A stretch of 64,000 nucleotides of DNA from Gnetum montanum (GCA_015680685.1 MNCI01017662.1:42818-106817); one strand, 5' to 3'. Positions 11,520 to 24,449 are shown, numbered from the stretch's first letter. Notes: generated by a model from the letters alone, not told the origin. Translations and numbers: made by a program.

Positions 11520-13850
11520 AGGGGCCTTGAAAGATTGTGTAGAGGATGGGGGAAAAGCAAGGCCATCAGTTACTGTGTTTGTGAGGGTTTTGTAGGATTT
11601 TTGGTTTAGAAGAAGGGTCTTTTTTGGGGTTTATTTTCTAAACCACTTAGCTAAGAAGCCAATTGTAAGTTAACATCCCTAGTGGCATTGCATTACTGTG
11701 ATGGGGCTAGAATTTCATCCTATATTAATGGAGTAGGTGGTAATTTAGTTGAGAGTTGAGGGACATATGTAGAAGGATGAGGAGGGTAATGAGAGAATGG
11801 GGATTTCCATCTTAGAGATTAGACTTTGTAGTATTGAAGAGGGTAGTAGTGATGTTGGAATGAAGTGTGATTGGAAGAGTTAATTCGGAGAAATGGGTTG
11901 TTGAACATAGTACCCATATGGATTAGGCTACTAGTAAGGGTACTATTGCCTTGGTGATGGCATTCCCCACAACTATGGGTGCTACCATTGATGGTACTAC
12001 TCATAAGATTGTGGTGAGGCTCCACTCAGATCGTAGGCTTGTTGTTGGTGGAACTACCTAGGGTTGCCTTAAGGATAAGGCAACTTTTTGGGTGATTTCC
12101 TTCTTGCCAATATAGGATTTAGAGCATACACCCTAGACTCCTACAAGTATGACATAATGAGATAACATCCCTTAGGATGTTCATAGTGGTAGATGTCACA
12201 TCCACCATTATCATCTAATATGGAGTCCACAACCTCCTTTACTGTAGCAGCCTTGCCCTTATTCCTTTGGTGGGCATGTTCAACTTCCTTTCTTCTCCTA
12301 TGATCATGATCACTACTTTGCTATTTGGATTCCTCTACTATTTTCAAAGTAGTTTGGAACTTCTCATCCAAAGAGTCCCACATTTTTTCTACCTTAGTTG
12401 AAATTTTGAAAATAAACTTTTGAATAGGTAAGTTCTTTCGTTGTACCACTTCATCAAGTGATGCCCCCTCCTCATTGTCATAAAACTGGACTTCCCGTTT
12501 ATGGATGGAAGGGTCCCAATTATATTCTTCTACACTTTCCCTTTTTCTCAACTCTTCCTCTTCTTTGACAACCTACTCTATTAGCCTTTGAATTTGATGG
12601 ACCCTTAATTTCAAAAGTCTCCCTTGGACATAGATCCTAAGAGTTTTCCTCATGTTTGTGTGAAGCCCATCTATGATATGGCTAGGCTGCTCCCATTGAG
12701 AATAATCATGGCCAGGGCATCGATGCAAGAGAGAATAGTACCTGTCCATGGTTGCATCCAAGGTTTCATGTATTCCTTGTTTCCAACCTTGGATCTGCTT
12801 TCTTAGGTTGGTCACTCAGGAGTATGTTTGATACTTTTCATTGAAGAACTCAAGCATCATACTCCATTGATGAATTGATTTCGACTCCAAAGACTAGTAC
12901 CAACTTTTAGCTTCTTTGATTAGTGTCCTTGGGAATAGCTTTAACTTTTACCATTTATTACTGATGTTTTGTAAGGCATAGGCATCATGAAAGGCTTAAA
13001 GATGATTTTGTGTATCTAAGTTGTATTCCCCCTCAAACTTGAAAATATTGTTCATATCCAGTCATATAATTCTACTATCTTTCACATGCCTTGTTGGGAT
13101 TCTCATGGCCTTTACAATGTTTAACATGTTCCTTGTTGCAAGCAAAGGCTCATCATGGTCATAGCCTCTATGATGGCCATGATGCCCTCTACTACCCCTC
13201 CTTTCATGGTTTTAGGACTCCCTTGATTGCCCACACCCCTGATCTCTACTAGTCAAATGAACCATATGTCCATCTTTATCTCGCCAATCATCTCCATCAT
13301 GGTCATGTCCTCTACGGCTTTGGTTAGAGCTAGAGGAGGAAGAAGAGGATGTTGAAGGTGAAGAAGAGGAAGGAGAGCTAGCACTAGAATGGTGCCTGCT
13401 ACCCCCTCTTCTTCAGTCACAACCATGATCATCATGTCTATCCACATTCCTGCCTTGACTCTCACCTTTGGAGTCCCCATGATCGTGGGACCCGTTCTTA
13501 TCTGAACTAGAATTATTTGTAGTAGATTGTAAATTCTAGTTCAGGCCCCCTTCATCAAGCCAAGGGGAGGAAAATCAATGAATTAAGAACCCCAAGAAAT
13601 AGGATCCTTTCATCCTTTTTGTCCAAGTAAGAAGAAGGGGTTATTGAACTGTTTTCCCTTTGATGCTTCGTGATGTCTCTCTTATTGCCAATCTCTTTTG
13701 TGTTGTGCCTCAATGGGATGATAGTTATAATAGTCATGGTCCTGCACAACATATTCAACATTGAGCCTCAATATCAACAAATTGTAAGAGCTTCACTAAC
13801 AACTAAGGAATGGAATTGTTTGGATTGTGCATCCAAGTGCTATGATTATA
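11520..13850 (-). pseudogene. Gag of Athila-like copy B
   Basis: The capsid-like portion is the best preserved in the window. 12815-12573 holds a segment with PGHDYSQWEQPSHIIDGL, and 12551-12321 holds KMWDSLDEKFQTTLKIVEES. Both align with copies A, D and E. The zinc knuckle region lies near 12180. A Ser-rich and charged linker (13500-13250) precedes the capsid part. The N-terminal 100 codons (13850-13555) are badly broken, and no start codon can be assigned. Confidence 0.72.
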
Positions 13851-13854
13851 GGTA

Positions 13855-13929
13855 GGTACACATATAACGTAGCATGTGCTACAATATCAAAGCTTCGATA
13901 TCACAACCTGTGAAGAATATGATTTATTA
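13855..13929 (-). repeat. Remnant of the 5' LTR of copy B
   Basis: Only the U3 tip remains. It matches the tip of LTR A (GAAGAATAYGATTTAT) and ends in TA where a full LTR has CA. Two GATATC-like motifs remain at about 13882-13902. Primer site, R, U5 and TATA box are gone. LINE sequence begins at the next base. Confidence 0.6.
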
Positions 13930-16180
13930 GAGATTATCTCTTTGATGTTTTCCAAGAAGCCATTAAAAAAGTTTCTCTAGATAAAAATATTAATAAAGGT
14001 ATGATTCATCTTCTTCCTAAGAGTGCAGATATTTAATATATTGGTAATTAGAAGTTTATTACTCTTCTTAAAAATACTTATAAAACTTTAGCTAAATGCA
14101 TGGCTTCTTGAATTCAAAAGATTATTGGATATATCATTAGACCTAATTGGATTGGTTTGGTTAAAGGAAAGTGTATCTTAAATAATGTTATTGCAACTTG
14201 GGAAAGAATGTAGTGGGCTTCTAATACTAACCAAGACATTGCATTTATTAAGTTAGATTATGCCAAAGCTTATGATAGGATTGAATGGAATTTCATTATT
14301 TCTTATCTCTATAAACTAGGATTTGGTGATTATTTAATTTAACTTATTCATACATTGGTCACTAATGCTAATGGTTAAGTTGATACTAATTTTGGATTAA
14401 TTTCCTTCTCTTCTCTTCAATAGTTAGTTTGTCATAATTTTCCTGTAACTTCCTGTGATTTTATTATTACTGGAGATCTTTTTTTACATAATCTACATTA
14501 TGATTTACAAAGGAATTTTATTAAGAGAATTTCAATTGATGATCAAGGTACAAAATTTATTAACATGCATTTTGCAGATGACTCTTTGTTTATGATCAAC
14601 AATTCTTTGCGATATATCAATACCCTTATAGCTAGGGTTGAGGATTACATGTTATCTAGCTCTTAGATTAATTAACAAAAACATGTTGTTTATTGTAATG
14701 GTAAGATTGATGAGTGGAATGCTCTCAAGCCTTGAAATCCTCAAAAAAATCTTATCTTCAAAATTTTAGAAATAATTTTTTCTTTTGAGCCTAATCTTAT
14801 TATTTTGGGGGATTATGTGATTAATAAAATTGTAAAGAAGCTCAATAAATGGAAAGAAAAAAAATCTTACCCTTGCTGGAATGTTTTAGTTACTAAGCAA
14901 ATGTTTCAATCAATTCATGTTTATTAATCCAATTATTGGGCCTCTTCTAAAAATTCTTATGATAGAATTGATCATATTATCTATTGATTTCATTTGTTTG
15001 CAAAGCAATATAGAAAATTTTTTTTAGAGTTACTTGGGATATTTGCACTAGTAGCAAAAAAGATGGAGAACTTGGCTTCATTAATTGTTATAACTAGGGT
15101 ATTTCTTTTGTGGAAAATGGATTGCAAAGTATATTAATAGAGATGATGTTTGGATGCTCCTTTTAAGAAATAGGCTTATGTAAGGAAAACCTAAGAATGA
15201 TAATGGTTGTTCTTCTAATAACTTTCTTAATTATCTTCTTTTTCTTTAGGTCATTTTTATTTGTGATTCTTCAATTCATAAAAAAATTTGGGAGACATAG
15301 TGCAAGCTTAGTAAATATTTTAATTACAATCATATTATAGTTTTAAAAGACATGCTTAAGTAAATTAGCCCATGGTGACTTCCTTTTAATGAAAAATCTT
15401 AGGCTACTAATGGATCTAGATTGTGTACCACTTAAAGTAGATTTGTTATCATTGCAGTTTCTTATCTATGTATGCATGATAGATGGATTACTTGGAATGA
15501 AGCTTCTAGCCTCTATGGTTTGAATAGAAAAAGAGAAAAGAATTTTAAAAAATTAATTTCTAATTTTAAGAATTTATATAAAGTTTATAACAATTTGTAC
15601 TAGGATTTTCTAGATATTTTTTGGATATATGGCATATATTTTTCCTATTTAATTCAATAGTCTCTTATGAGATTATTACAAAGAATGATTTTATTCATAA
15701 CAAATTTAATAAAGCATGGAAAATACAATTATCATTGCACTTTTGGATGAGAAATATAACATACATTTGGAGAACTTCTACATTTCCTAAAATTCATATT
15801 TTTTATGGTGTCTTATTTATAAAGGTCTTCCTATTGGCACTCATCTTAGATATATGAGAAATATTTCTCCTTAATATTCTCTTTGTAGAAGTGAAGACTT
15901 ATTTTCTCATACTTTTTTGAGTGTCCTGTTGCTTAGCATGCTTGAACATAGAAATTTAGAATTTGGAACAACTTTCATTTAAGCATCAATGAAGTTATTG
16001 TTGGTGATCAACTTGCTTTGTCTACTTCATCTCTTTACATTTAGAATTATCTTTGACTACTTGTTCTTTACTCTATTTAGAAGCATTAGTGTGTATTTAT
16101 TTTCTAGGAGTAATAGCATACCTATGATCTTTCTTTAAGTGTCAAATACTAGATTCTCAAAGATGTTGCTTTTCGAATAC
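13930..16180 (+). pseudogene. LINE ORF2 remnant: reverse transcriptase and zf-RVT-like tail
   Basis: The plus strand reads GMIHLLPKSADI (14005-14040), RPNWIGLVKGKCILNNVIA (14145-14205), DIAFIKLDYAKAYDRIEWN (14235-14290, the first catalytic Asp region), and INMHFADDSLFM (14560-14600, the catalytic A-D-D box). These are the motifs of plant L1-type LINE RT in the right order. At 15760-15850, YIWRTSTFPKIHIFYG is the start of the zf-RVT-like C-terminal domain. The endonuclease and 5' end are missing because copy B is joined at 13929. At least eight stops occur before the ADD box. No poly(A) tail was recognised. Confidence 0.85.
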
Positions 16181-16199
16181 AACCTCAAGCAAAAAAGCT

Positions 16200-17205
16200 C
16201 CTAGTGACAACTGAACAATTAATTTTTTTTCTATAGTATTAATTTATTTTTCTTTAGAAACTTAAGGATGGAAAGCTTTCACCTTTTATTGCTATTTTTT
16301 CTTTCTCTTTATTCTTTTTTTCTTTAGAAAGAGTTTTCTCTTTCTCTTTATAAGAAATCCTTTCATAAAAAGTGAACACTTGTAAGGGTGTTGTTGAATA
16401 AGGGTACAGTTGGATCCTTTTCCTACCCTAGATGGGAGGTTGGAAAGATAAAAATCTAGAAAGATATCCCTAAAAATATTGGGTTGTTTCTTTAGACTCT
16501 CTCTTTGATGGTCTGATGTACTTTGATGTACTCTGAATGTTTCTTTTGGGGTTAGTGCTGTTATGGATTGAAATATGAAATTTTAGGATTTTCTTGGTTC
16601 ATATAGCACCAGAGCCTGGTCTTGGGATTTGATGTTTCTTTTCTCAGCAAGGCCTCAATACCTATCCCATCACCGATCTATTAGAGGTTGTAAGCATTGC
16701 CATAATTTCTAGCAATCTCCTACAACACTTGCACAAACAAAACTAGGATTTGTTTATAGCTACTGTAATGGCCATACTCTACGGCTATGCTAAAAATCAT
16801 GATGATGGAGTTTTTCCACCTTGTATAGATTGTTGCCACTTTCAAATGTCCCATTGACTTTGCAACCCACGCCAGGAATACAAAGAATATAGCATTCGTG
16901 GCATCAGAAGCATGACGAACAAACAATAGCAGTAAGTATTTTTCAAGTGATGAGCTTTAGGCAGAGAAGAAAATGGTTGACATGTGAGCAGCCACAAACC
17001 CAAAGAAGTTGAAGGTGGAAGCGACACTAACAAGAAGAGTTGCAGCATCATCGACATCACTAATGGAAGAAGCATAACGAGATGAGCTACCAACCCTCAT
17101 GTCCATACCACACAACAAACCATGAACCTTATTCTTGTAGCAGATAGGAGAAAATCAGTTTCCAACCTTGAAATTAAAGTTTGGGTTGGAACATAATATA
17201 AAAAA
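16200..17205. other. Unresolved AT-rich stretch with a copia-like primer site
   Basis: 16200-16600 is T-rich with repeated CTTTAGAAA words. 16604-16615 reads TAGCACCAGAGC followed by CTGG, 9 of 12 identical to the initiator-Met primer site TGGTATCAGAGC, so the preceding bases could be the end of an old LTR on plus. 16620-17100 holds an interrupted minus-strand reading (Ser-rich, then hydrophobic, from about 17100 down to 16720) that I do not recognise. Confidence 0.3.
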
Positions 17206-17212
17206 TTATATA

Positions 17213-18350
17213 TGTTATTATGGTGGACACTTAGTTATAATATAAAAAAAAGTAATAAATCTGCACATGGGAAGGTTATGATTTAGAAAGGGAAGATCTA
17301 TAAACCTTTTTTTCTAAATTTCCCATAAAGGTTGTATAGAAGCACAACTAAATCTCCTAGATTTTTACATTTGACATAACACTTTTTAAACTATGGCAAA
17401 AATTTATCATAACTTCTTGTGGAAGTTACAACTTCTTATGGAGGTTATGAATTAAGTCCCTAGATATTTGTGGCTTACCTTAATATTTTATGATGGTTGT
17501 AACTACCTAAAGCCACTATAAAAGGCTTGAAGGGTAGAGATAAAAGAGAAAGGATTTTGGAAGAATCAACTTTGAAGAATTGTTGGAGATTTCTTGTAAA
17601 GCATGGATTGCTAAAGGCATCAATTCAACTACTTTGTTTTAATCTATGAATTCATTTTTTCTCATTTTGTTTTAATTAGTTAGCTAATGGTTTAGATAGT
17701 AGCGTGCTTGGCATTTAATTTTGGGATTTTTCTAGGTTGCATTTATAGCTCTATTTTTGTGCAATATTAGACTTCTATTAGGTTTGCCATATAAGAGTTT
17801 ATGTTGTATTAGAAAAGCATCTTGAGCAATTTAATAATAATGTTTTATGAAAATTTCCTATTTGAGTTTAGGGAATCTAGAAAGTCTTTAATACTATGAG
17901 ATGACTGAAATAGCTTATTTAATTTTAAAGTTTATTGCCTTAATATTGCAATCTTGAAGTTGTCAAATTTTTCTAGAAGTTCTATTGCTTGCAATTCTTG
18001 ACCAATTTTAACTAGCCAAATAGAAGCTTGTACTTTGTCATCTACAAAGCATTTTGGTAGTTAAATAAGAGTGTCTTTTATGAAATTGCTTGTTAAGCTT
18101 AGAGGGTTTAGACGATTCGTATTAGATTGAATTGGAATAGCTTTATTGTGAAGTTTTTCCTCATGTTAATTTATTTTGCTTAAATGTTTAAGATACTACA
18201 AAAATCTACTTTCTTTTATTTTTCTCTTTTTAAAACCCATTGAATATTGCTCTATTTCTAGTTTTCTTCTAGAATTTTCTCTCTAGGGGAAATTAGGAGT
18301 AGAGTGGTAGAATTGTGCTCAAATGTTTATGTGAAATTTTATTTGTTACA
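17213..18350 (+). repeat. LTR 1 of Ty3/gypsy family F
   Basis: Aligns closely with 29235-30253 and more loosely with 21193-22312. It starts TGTTATTATGG and ends TTGTTACA, though the outer start is uncertain because of AT-rich flanks. The TATA box ACTATAAAAGG is near 17516. It is followed by a degraded primer site and a gag region on plus. Confidence 0.75.
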
Positions 18351-18439
18351 AGTAATGTACTATAGGAACTATATGGACTAAATGATTTGACAAAATAGGA
18401 ACCTTCAACAACTCATAATATTTAACAAAGTTAGCTAAA

Positions 18440-20010
18440 TTTTTTTTATGATAGCCAATTACAGTTTCATACACAACCCAACCATTTCAACATTCACAAT
18501 AGCAAACACATATTCATGTTTAATTTCTTTCATGACCACTAAGTCTATTTAGAGGTATTTGGACTTTGGTATTGCCAAAGACTAGCAAACACCTAAACCC
18601 TATTTGAAGAATAGCTTCATTTCTTATGACTTCCAAAGCCATGAGACCTAAAGGACAAATGTTGTTGGTCCCAAATGGTTGCCAACACTTCTTTTTACAC
18701 TAGAAGGAGGGAAATTTTTCACCTAAGTTCGTAAGCTTGATAGTCCTAGCATGCCAATAGTTCTTTTGGCACTAAAAGGAGGGTAAGAAACTTTGTTACC
18801 TAAGTTCATTACATTCAAGAAGATTGATAGTCCTAGAATAACAATAGTTCTTTTTGTTGCTAGGAGGGCTCAAGAATTAGCTAGTATTTTAAGTTTATGA
18901 TCAAATAGACTAATAGTTTGGAAGATTTTAAAGGTTTCAATGAAATTCTTGATTATAAGATTGATTATTCATTAGAAGAAACTTTTTGAGTTTGGAACAA
19001 GTAGTGGAGTAAAGACCAAAAGGATAAGAAGATCACCTCTTCTATCTAGTTTGTTAGTATATAGGAGAAGTTCAAAGAAATATAAGAGTTTAGCCACCAA
19101 AAGGAATTCTAGAAAGATGGTGAATCCACAACGCATAAATCCTTAGCAAAGAGTTACACCATTAGGGTTTCAAAATTACAATGATATTCCTAAGTTTACA
19201 AATATTTACCTAAACCTTTTATTCTTGGAAAACCTTACTTAGCTGAAGAATACATTCACTTATTTGAGTTAGCTTTAGTTCATGTAAATATTCAACACCA
19301 AGACCAAGCCTTTAGGTTTTTTTTTTCATAAATTTAAAGGATATGGCTCAAATTTGGTATTCAAACTTGCCAAGAAATAGTATCAGAAATTGGGATAACA
19401 TGAAAAGTCTTTTCTTGACCTAGTTTGGCAATCAATTAGATCAACAACAACTATACTATGAGCTAGTATAAGCTAAGGAGTTAAAGAGTTAATTGAAGAT
19501 TTCAACATCAAGTTTCAAAAAATTCATGGACTCTTTCAAAGATAATATAGACCATCAGATGAAGTGCTTAGAGATAATCATCTTAAGGTTGTGAATCCCA
19601 ACATTTCAATTTGGTTATGGAGAACTCTAAACTTGCTAACATTAAATAACTACTTTAGTGAGGCTATACAATTAGAAAAACAACTAAACTTGAACATGTT
19701 GTCACATTTACACCATTTAATGGAGAAATTTTTTATTTAAAAGATCATGATGAAGACTAAATTGCCCAATGTAGTTTCTATTGGTGATTAGAAGAAAAAA
19801 TGCTAGTACACAAAGAGTTAGATTATTTACTTAAGGAAAATAATATGAGGCATGATTAAATCTTGAACAGTGTTGAAGAGAAAATGAATGGGAAGTATCC
19901 TCAAGGTTATAGTTTAGGCTTAAGTATCTATAATGCCAAGCAAAAAAAAGCAAAATTTTAGATTATGGAATTTATGAAAGTTTAGTGGCAAGCCAAAGGT
20001 TGCAAAATTG
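18440..20010 (+). pseudogene. Gag of family F, first element
   Basis: At 19335-19430 the plus strand reads MAQIWYSNLPRNSIRNWD followed by SLFLT, the classic gypsy Gag capsid motif (A-x-x-W...L...SI..W..L...F). Homology to the second copy begins with the shared leader at 18400-18660 and 22340-22620. The stretch 19600-19960 reads as Lys/Asn-rich Gag C-terminus with TAG and TAA stops. No zinc knuckle was found. It encoded the particle protein of this family. Broken by about ten stops and several frameshifts. Confidence 0.65.
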
Positions 20011-21176
20011 GTATTTTTCCTATGAAATGTTATGAGATTTCATATTGGAATTCATATCTATAACCGAAATGCACAAGGTATTTTATTCCTTGTACAATAT
20101 GGCTTTGCACATGCTTATTAAGTATTTGATATTTTAAGATTGCAAAAATGTTCCTACCTTTAAGCAACAAAGATAAGCTTGAAAATTCTTCCATTCAGAG
20201 TAGCTTATAAATGACAGATTACTATTGCACTTAGCAATGTTGCTGAAATGATAATAACAGTTTTGAGGAAAAAAAATCAATAAAATAAGGCCATAAGAAA
20301 ATAAAAAAAATAATGATAAAATATTTAGAAGCATGGTATTTAGCCAAATATGTGCAGAGACCCTACCACTCAAAAGAAAAAGCTTTAAAAAATCAAGTTT
20401 CTATGTTAATAGTCGATTCATGAATAAAAAATATATGAAATTGTATCAACAAGAAATTGTAGAGAAATTGGAAGAAAAAAAATTTCCACAATAAGCATTG
20501 CCTTTGGGCATCAAACAAAAACAAATTCCTATTTCAATCACTACTAATTTATGCAAAACATATTATTCTTAATGGCAATCAAACTACAGTAAGGTTTTGG
20601 AAGGCTGCTGCTTCCATGATAATGTTAAAGGTGGTGCAAAAAATAAATCCTTTCAAAACTTGCATCCTAGATGGTAGCATGAAAATTCTTCACAATTACC
20701 TAGAGACAGATGCAAAATACAAGACCTACTATGGCAATGAAAACATGTCACAAGGCCTAGCGAGAAGATGACCACCAAGGCAATGAACATGTAAAGATGA
20801 CATTGTTATAGAAGTAGCATATTCACTGATGGTAGGGATAGAAAATAATGATGTAGCTCTTTCTGTGTCATTACCAATGGGCACTCAGGTGTGAAATCTA
20901 CCATTTACTATAGAGGCATGATTCTGGCACTCCATCGGTAGAGGGTTTCATGGCATCTGTGGCTACAAGTCAAAGATGGTGACGGAATGAAGGCAAATGG
21001 TAGAACCACCTCTTGACATGGAATGAAGGAAAAGTGGTCCATGGTATAGTGGATGTAATACCTATGAACCTTACAAAATTATGATACATCAAACATGATG
21101 TATAGCATCAAAGATACATGACCTTCATAATGAATATTTTTAAAAATTAAATTACATTTGCCAAACTTTTAAACAT
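20010..21176. other. Unassigned stretch between F gag and the middle F LTR
   Basis: No recognised reading frame. If LTR 21193-22312 ended the first element, this would be its 3' non-coding region after a deletion that removed all of pol. The 20560-21060 part is less AT-rich than its surroundings and may be a separate insertion. It ends in a purine-rich run. Confidence 0.3.
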
Positions 21177-21192
21177 AAAAAGGAGGGTAGGG
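21177..21192 (+). promoter_or_regulatory. Putative polypurine tract before the middle F LTR
   Basis: AAAAAGGAGGGTAGGG lies immediately before the region similar to LTR 1. It fits a plus-strand polypurine tract and would make the following LTR a 3' LTR for the element on its left. Confidence 0.45.
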
Positions 21193-22312
21193 TTTAAGGT
21201 TTGAGAAAGAAAGTATTTATAAATATCTAGTAAATTTAATTTTTGGAAAAATGAAAATTTCTATAGATAACTATCTCTCCTTGATATTTGTGATGACATG
21301 TTTTTCTCTAATTTTTATAATTTTCTATGATATTTGTTACCAAGGAAAGACTTGATAATCATAGCTCAAATTTCTAATAACTTTCTATGGAAGTTATAAT
21401 TTCTAGGGTGGTTATAAATTAATCCCCTAAATATTTGTAATACCCTTAACTTTTCATGATTATTGTAACTACCCAAAGCCACTATAAAAAGGCTTCAAAA
21501 GTAGAGTGAAGGGGGAGATTTGGGTGAAGTAATGTGGAAGAAGATTAAAGATTATAAAAGCATGGCTTGTTCAAGCAATCAATTCATCTTCTTTTTTTTT
21601 AGTCTTGTGAGTTTATTTCTTCCCATTTTGTTTCAATTACTTAGCTAATGGTTTAGATAGTATCAAGCTTGGCATTTAATTTTGAGATTTTTCCTAGGTT
21701 GCTTTATAGCTCTATTTTTGTGCAATATTAGACTTCTATTAAGATTTTCCATAAAAGAGCTCATGTTGTTGAAAAACCTCAAGAGTACTTTAATAGTAAT
21801 GTATTAATGAATTTTCCTATTTGAGCATAGAGAATCTAGAAAAATCTTTGGTACTTTGAAACAACTGAAATAACTTCTTTATTTTTAAAGTGTATTGCCT
21901 TGGTATTTCAATCCAGAAATTATCAAATTTTTTGAAATCTCTGTTAAATGCAATATTTGACAACTATTAACTAGCCAAAATAGATACTTATACTTTGTTG
22001 TTTATGCAACATTTTTGGTAGTATAATATGAATGTCTTTATGAAATTGCTTATTAAGCTTCGAAAGTTTGGACAATATGTAGTTATTGAATTAGAAATAG
22101 CTTTATTATGAAGTGTTTTCTCATGTCAATTTATCTTTCTTAAATATTTAAGATCTCATGCAATTCTGCTTTCTTTTATTTCTCTTTCTAAGTCCATTGA
22201 ATCTTGCTCTATTTCTAGTTTTCTTGTAGAATTTTCTCTTTGGGCAAAATTAGGAGTATATTGGCAGAATTGTGGTTAAAAGCTTTTACAAAACCAAAAT
22301 TTTATTTGTTAT
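21193..22312 (+). repeat. Middle LTR of family F
   Basis: From about 21390 to 22312 it follows LTR 1 and LTR 3 closely in order (CCACTATAAAAAGGCTTC near 21480 is the TATA box; TTTTATTTGTTATA is the end), but it is clearly more divergent, and its first 200 bases do not align. GGTATCA at 22314-22320 follows, part of an initiator-Met primer site. Confidence 0.68.
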
Positions 22313-22324
22313 AGGTATCATACT
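22313..22324 (+). promoter_or_regulatory. Primer binding site remnant, family F
   Basis: The plus strand reads AGGTATCATACT; seven consecutive bases match TGGTATCAGAGC (initiator-Met type). The same place after LTR 1 (18351-18362) is more decayed. Confidence 0.45.
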
Positions 22325-22639
22325 ATAGGGACCGTATAGACTAAGTAGTTGAACAAGATAGAAACCTTCAACAATCCATAATATTTGAAAAAGATAGCTA
22401 AATCTCTTTTACGATAGCTGATTATAGTTTTATACACAACCTAACCATTGCAACATTTCCAACAGCAAAACACATACTCACTTTTAGTACGTTTCATAAT
22501 TACTGAGATTATTTGGAGGTATCTTAGCCTTGGTGTTGCTAGAGACCAACAAGCACCTAAACCCTGTTTGAAGAACACCTTTGAGCCCATGACCTTCCAA
22601 GGTCATGAGACCATGAGGCCACCCCAACATTAATGGTCT

Positions 22640-23400
22640 AGTTCCAAATGATCATTAATAGAACAATGAAGAGATTATCACAACTCAAAAAAGAAAAGAG
22701 AAACTTATGGTTCTTGTGCAAGATTTTTCCCAACTTAAAGCATTATTGAGATCATCTCATATTAAGATAGAGCAACAGTTTGAAAGCAAAGAATTTTAAA
22801 GAGGATAGTTAATAAGAGACTTGTCCAAAAAAATAGTGAAACTAGAAAAAGCTTTAGCAAAAGTTAAAATCAAGGAAGAAAAGAAAAATAGGAAACATAA
22901 GCATCAAGACACTAAGTTAGTAGATGATGAGGATGAAAATAATCTTGCTATGTCTAACTTCCTTAATATTAAAATTATAATGAGCTATCTACTATTCATT
23001 ATGCAAGCAAATATTTTAATAATGGATCTAGTGATACCTCCTCTCTATCAAGTTCTAAAGAGGATATATCATTAGATGAAGAGTGTAATAACAATAAAGA
23101 AAATGGATATAATTTGCAATCAAGAGAAATATTAACTACTTCTAGGCCACCAAATATTATTTCTAATTCATCTACTAAGAGAAATGTTTTTGAACCAAGT
23201 AGAAGAGAGAAAATAAAGGTAAAGAAGATCAAGTAGAGCACATTACTTAAAATCAATCTTTTAATAAATGGATGGAGAAAACAGGCTTTTATAGAGATAG
23301 AAAATATGATTTGATTGAAGATCTTAAACATGTCAAGGAAAATATTAGTATATATCAATTGTTACAAATAGAAGATCAACAATGAAAGGTTTTAGAGTTC
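22640..23400 (+). pseudogene. Gag remnant of family F, second element (capsid core missing)
   Basis: Charged, Lys/Glu-rich reading on plus, with KIVKLEKALAKVKIKEEK at 22830-22880 that would form a short coiled coil, then acidic DDEDENN. A Ser-rich stretch follows. The WYSNLP capsid motif of the first F gag is not present, so about 1 kb seems deleted. It runs into the protease region at 23440. Confidence 0.5.
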
Positions 23401-23429
23401 ATTAAAGATAAAAGGAGAGTTGGAGAGTT

Positions 23430-23960
23430 AGAATTAAGCTATGTGTCTAACACTGATAAGATAACAAAAGCTAGGTATGATTGTACTCTTGACAAAGAAG
23501 CTCCTCCTTTTCTTTTAAAAATGAAGTTAAAAAATAAATGTCTTCATAACTATCTGGTTGATTCTAGAGCTACATCTACTATCATGTTGTTGTCTATATG
23601 CCAAAAACTTGGTTTAACTCTCGAAATATCCAATAAAAAGATTGTTCAAATGGACAAAAGTAGAGTAAAGATTGTGCATCAGCTGCCAAATGTTCTATTA
23701 GAAATTACATTGAACCTTGTGTAAAAAGTAAAGTAATTATTCAATTAGCAGATATACTAGATTCACATAGTCTTTTGTTGAGTAGAAGTTGGAGTAAGAA
23801 TTTCTTAGGTTACATATTAACAGATTACTCACATATGTGGCTACCTTGGAAAGGGGAGCCAAATCAAATATACATATATAGTGAGCCTTTAATGATGGAA
23901 ACCATTACTTCAAATGGAAAGAGCCAAGTTGTTGAGATAAGAGCTATTGAATAAAAAATT
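23430..23960 (+). pseudogene. Aspartyl protease of family F
   Basis: The plus strand reads LVDSRATSTIMLLSICQKLGL at 23560-23620. The expected active site is LVDSGAT/S, so Gly has changed to Arg. The second flap segment is followed by LLEITLNL. 23724 has a TAA, and the homologous reading continues in another frame to about 23950 (SRSWSKNFLGYILT at 23780-23820). It would mature Gag-Pol. Confidence 0.72.
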
Positions 23961-23984
23961 TGCACACTTCAAGAAGTGTATAAC

Positions 23985-24440
23985 TTGGAAAAAGACGAAT
24001 CCTAAGATAATAGCAAGTGGGAACTATACTTTGATGGTTCTTGTAACTCCAAAGGTGTAGAAGCTCGAGTAGTTCTAGTAAGGGATAATTTCCCAAAAAT
24101 ATTTCAGGCAATTCATTTATCCTTTACTTGCATGAATAATAAGGCCAAATATGAAGCTTTAAGTATTGGAATTAAAATAGCATTGGAAATGGAAATCAAG
24201 GCAATCACCATAAAAAGATATTCAAGATTGATTTATGATCAAATTAAGGGAAATTGTGTAGTCAAAAGCTCATTCTTGCAGCCTTATAAATAGCTTTTTT
24301 GTAAAATGCCAGATCAATTTCATCACTATAAACTAGAACATATAAGAAGAAAAGACAATTATATAGTAGATTATTTAGCTAAGGTAGCTTCAACTTTAGA
24401 TGTGAAAAAGATATAAAAATACCTAGCAATTGAGAGTGAA
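23985..24440 (+). pseudogene. RNase H-like domain placed between protease and RT (family F)
   Basis: The plus strand reads KWELYFDGSCNSKGVEARVVL (24010-24070), KAKYEALSIGIKIALEMEIKAI (24145-24210), and KDNYIVDYLAKVAS (24350-24395). These are the D-G-S, A-x-Y-E-A and N..AD.LA..AS motifs of the archaeal-type RNase H of Tat-lineage elements. The third acidic motif (usually GDSQL) reads KRYSRL, so Asp is lost. In Tat elements this extra domain normally follows the Ty3 RNase H. Here it precedes RT, while a separate Ty3-type RNase H follows RT at 25500-25960. Catalytically dead. Confidence 0.72.
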
Positions 24441-24449
24441 TATCAGCCA

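Larger units (their letters stand above)
3726..13929 (-). mobile_element. Athila-like LTR retrotransposon copy B (about 9.1 kb plus a nested LTR)
   Basis: Order on the minus strand: LTR remnant (about 13855-13929), gag (13850-11520), protease (11510-10880), linker, RT (10560-9700), RNase H (9700-9230), integrase (9230-7862), a long 3' region (7860-4456) with a nested solo LTR, a polypurine tract, and the 3' LTR (3726-4443). This is the most complete Athila-like copy in the window. It abuts LINE sequence exactly at its outer LTR end, so it probably jumped into the LINE. The 5' LTR has lost almost all of its length. Confidence 0.75.

Noticed and set aside
16842-17093. Hydrophobic 83-codon open frame on minus as a membrane protein gene
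   Set aside because: A competing frame over the same bases reads equally well and neither has a recognisable domain.
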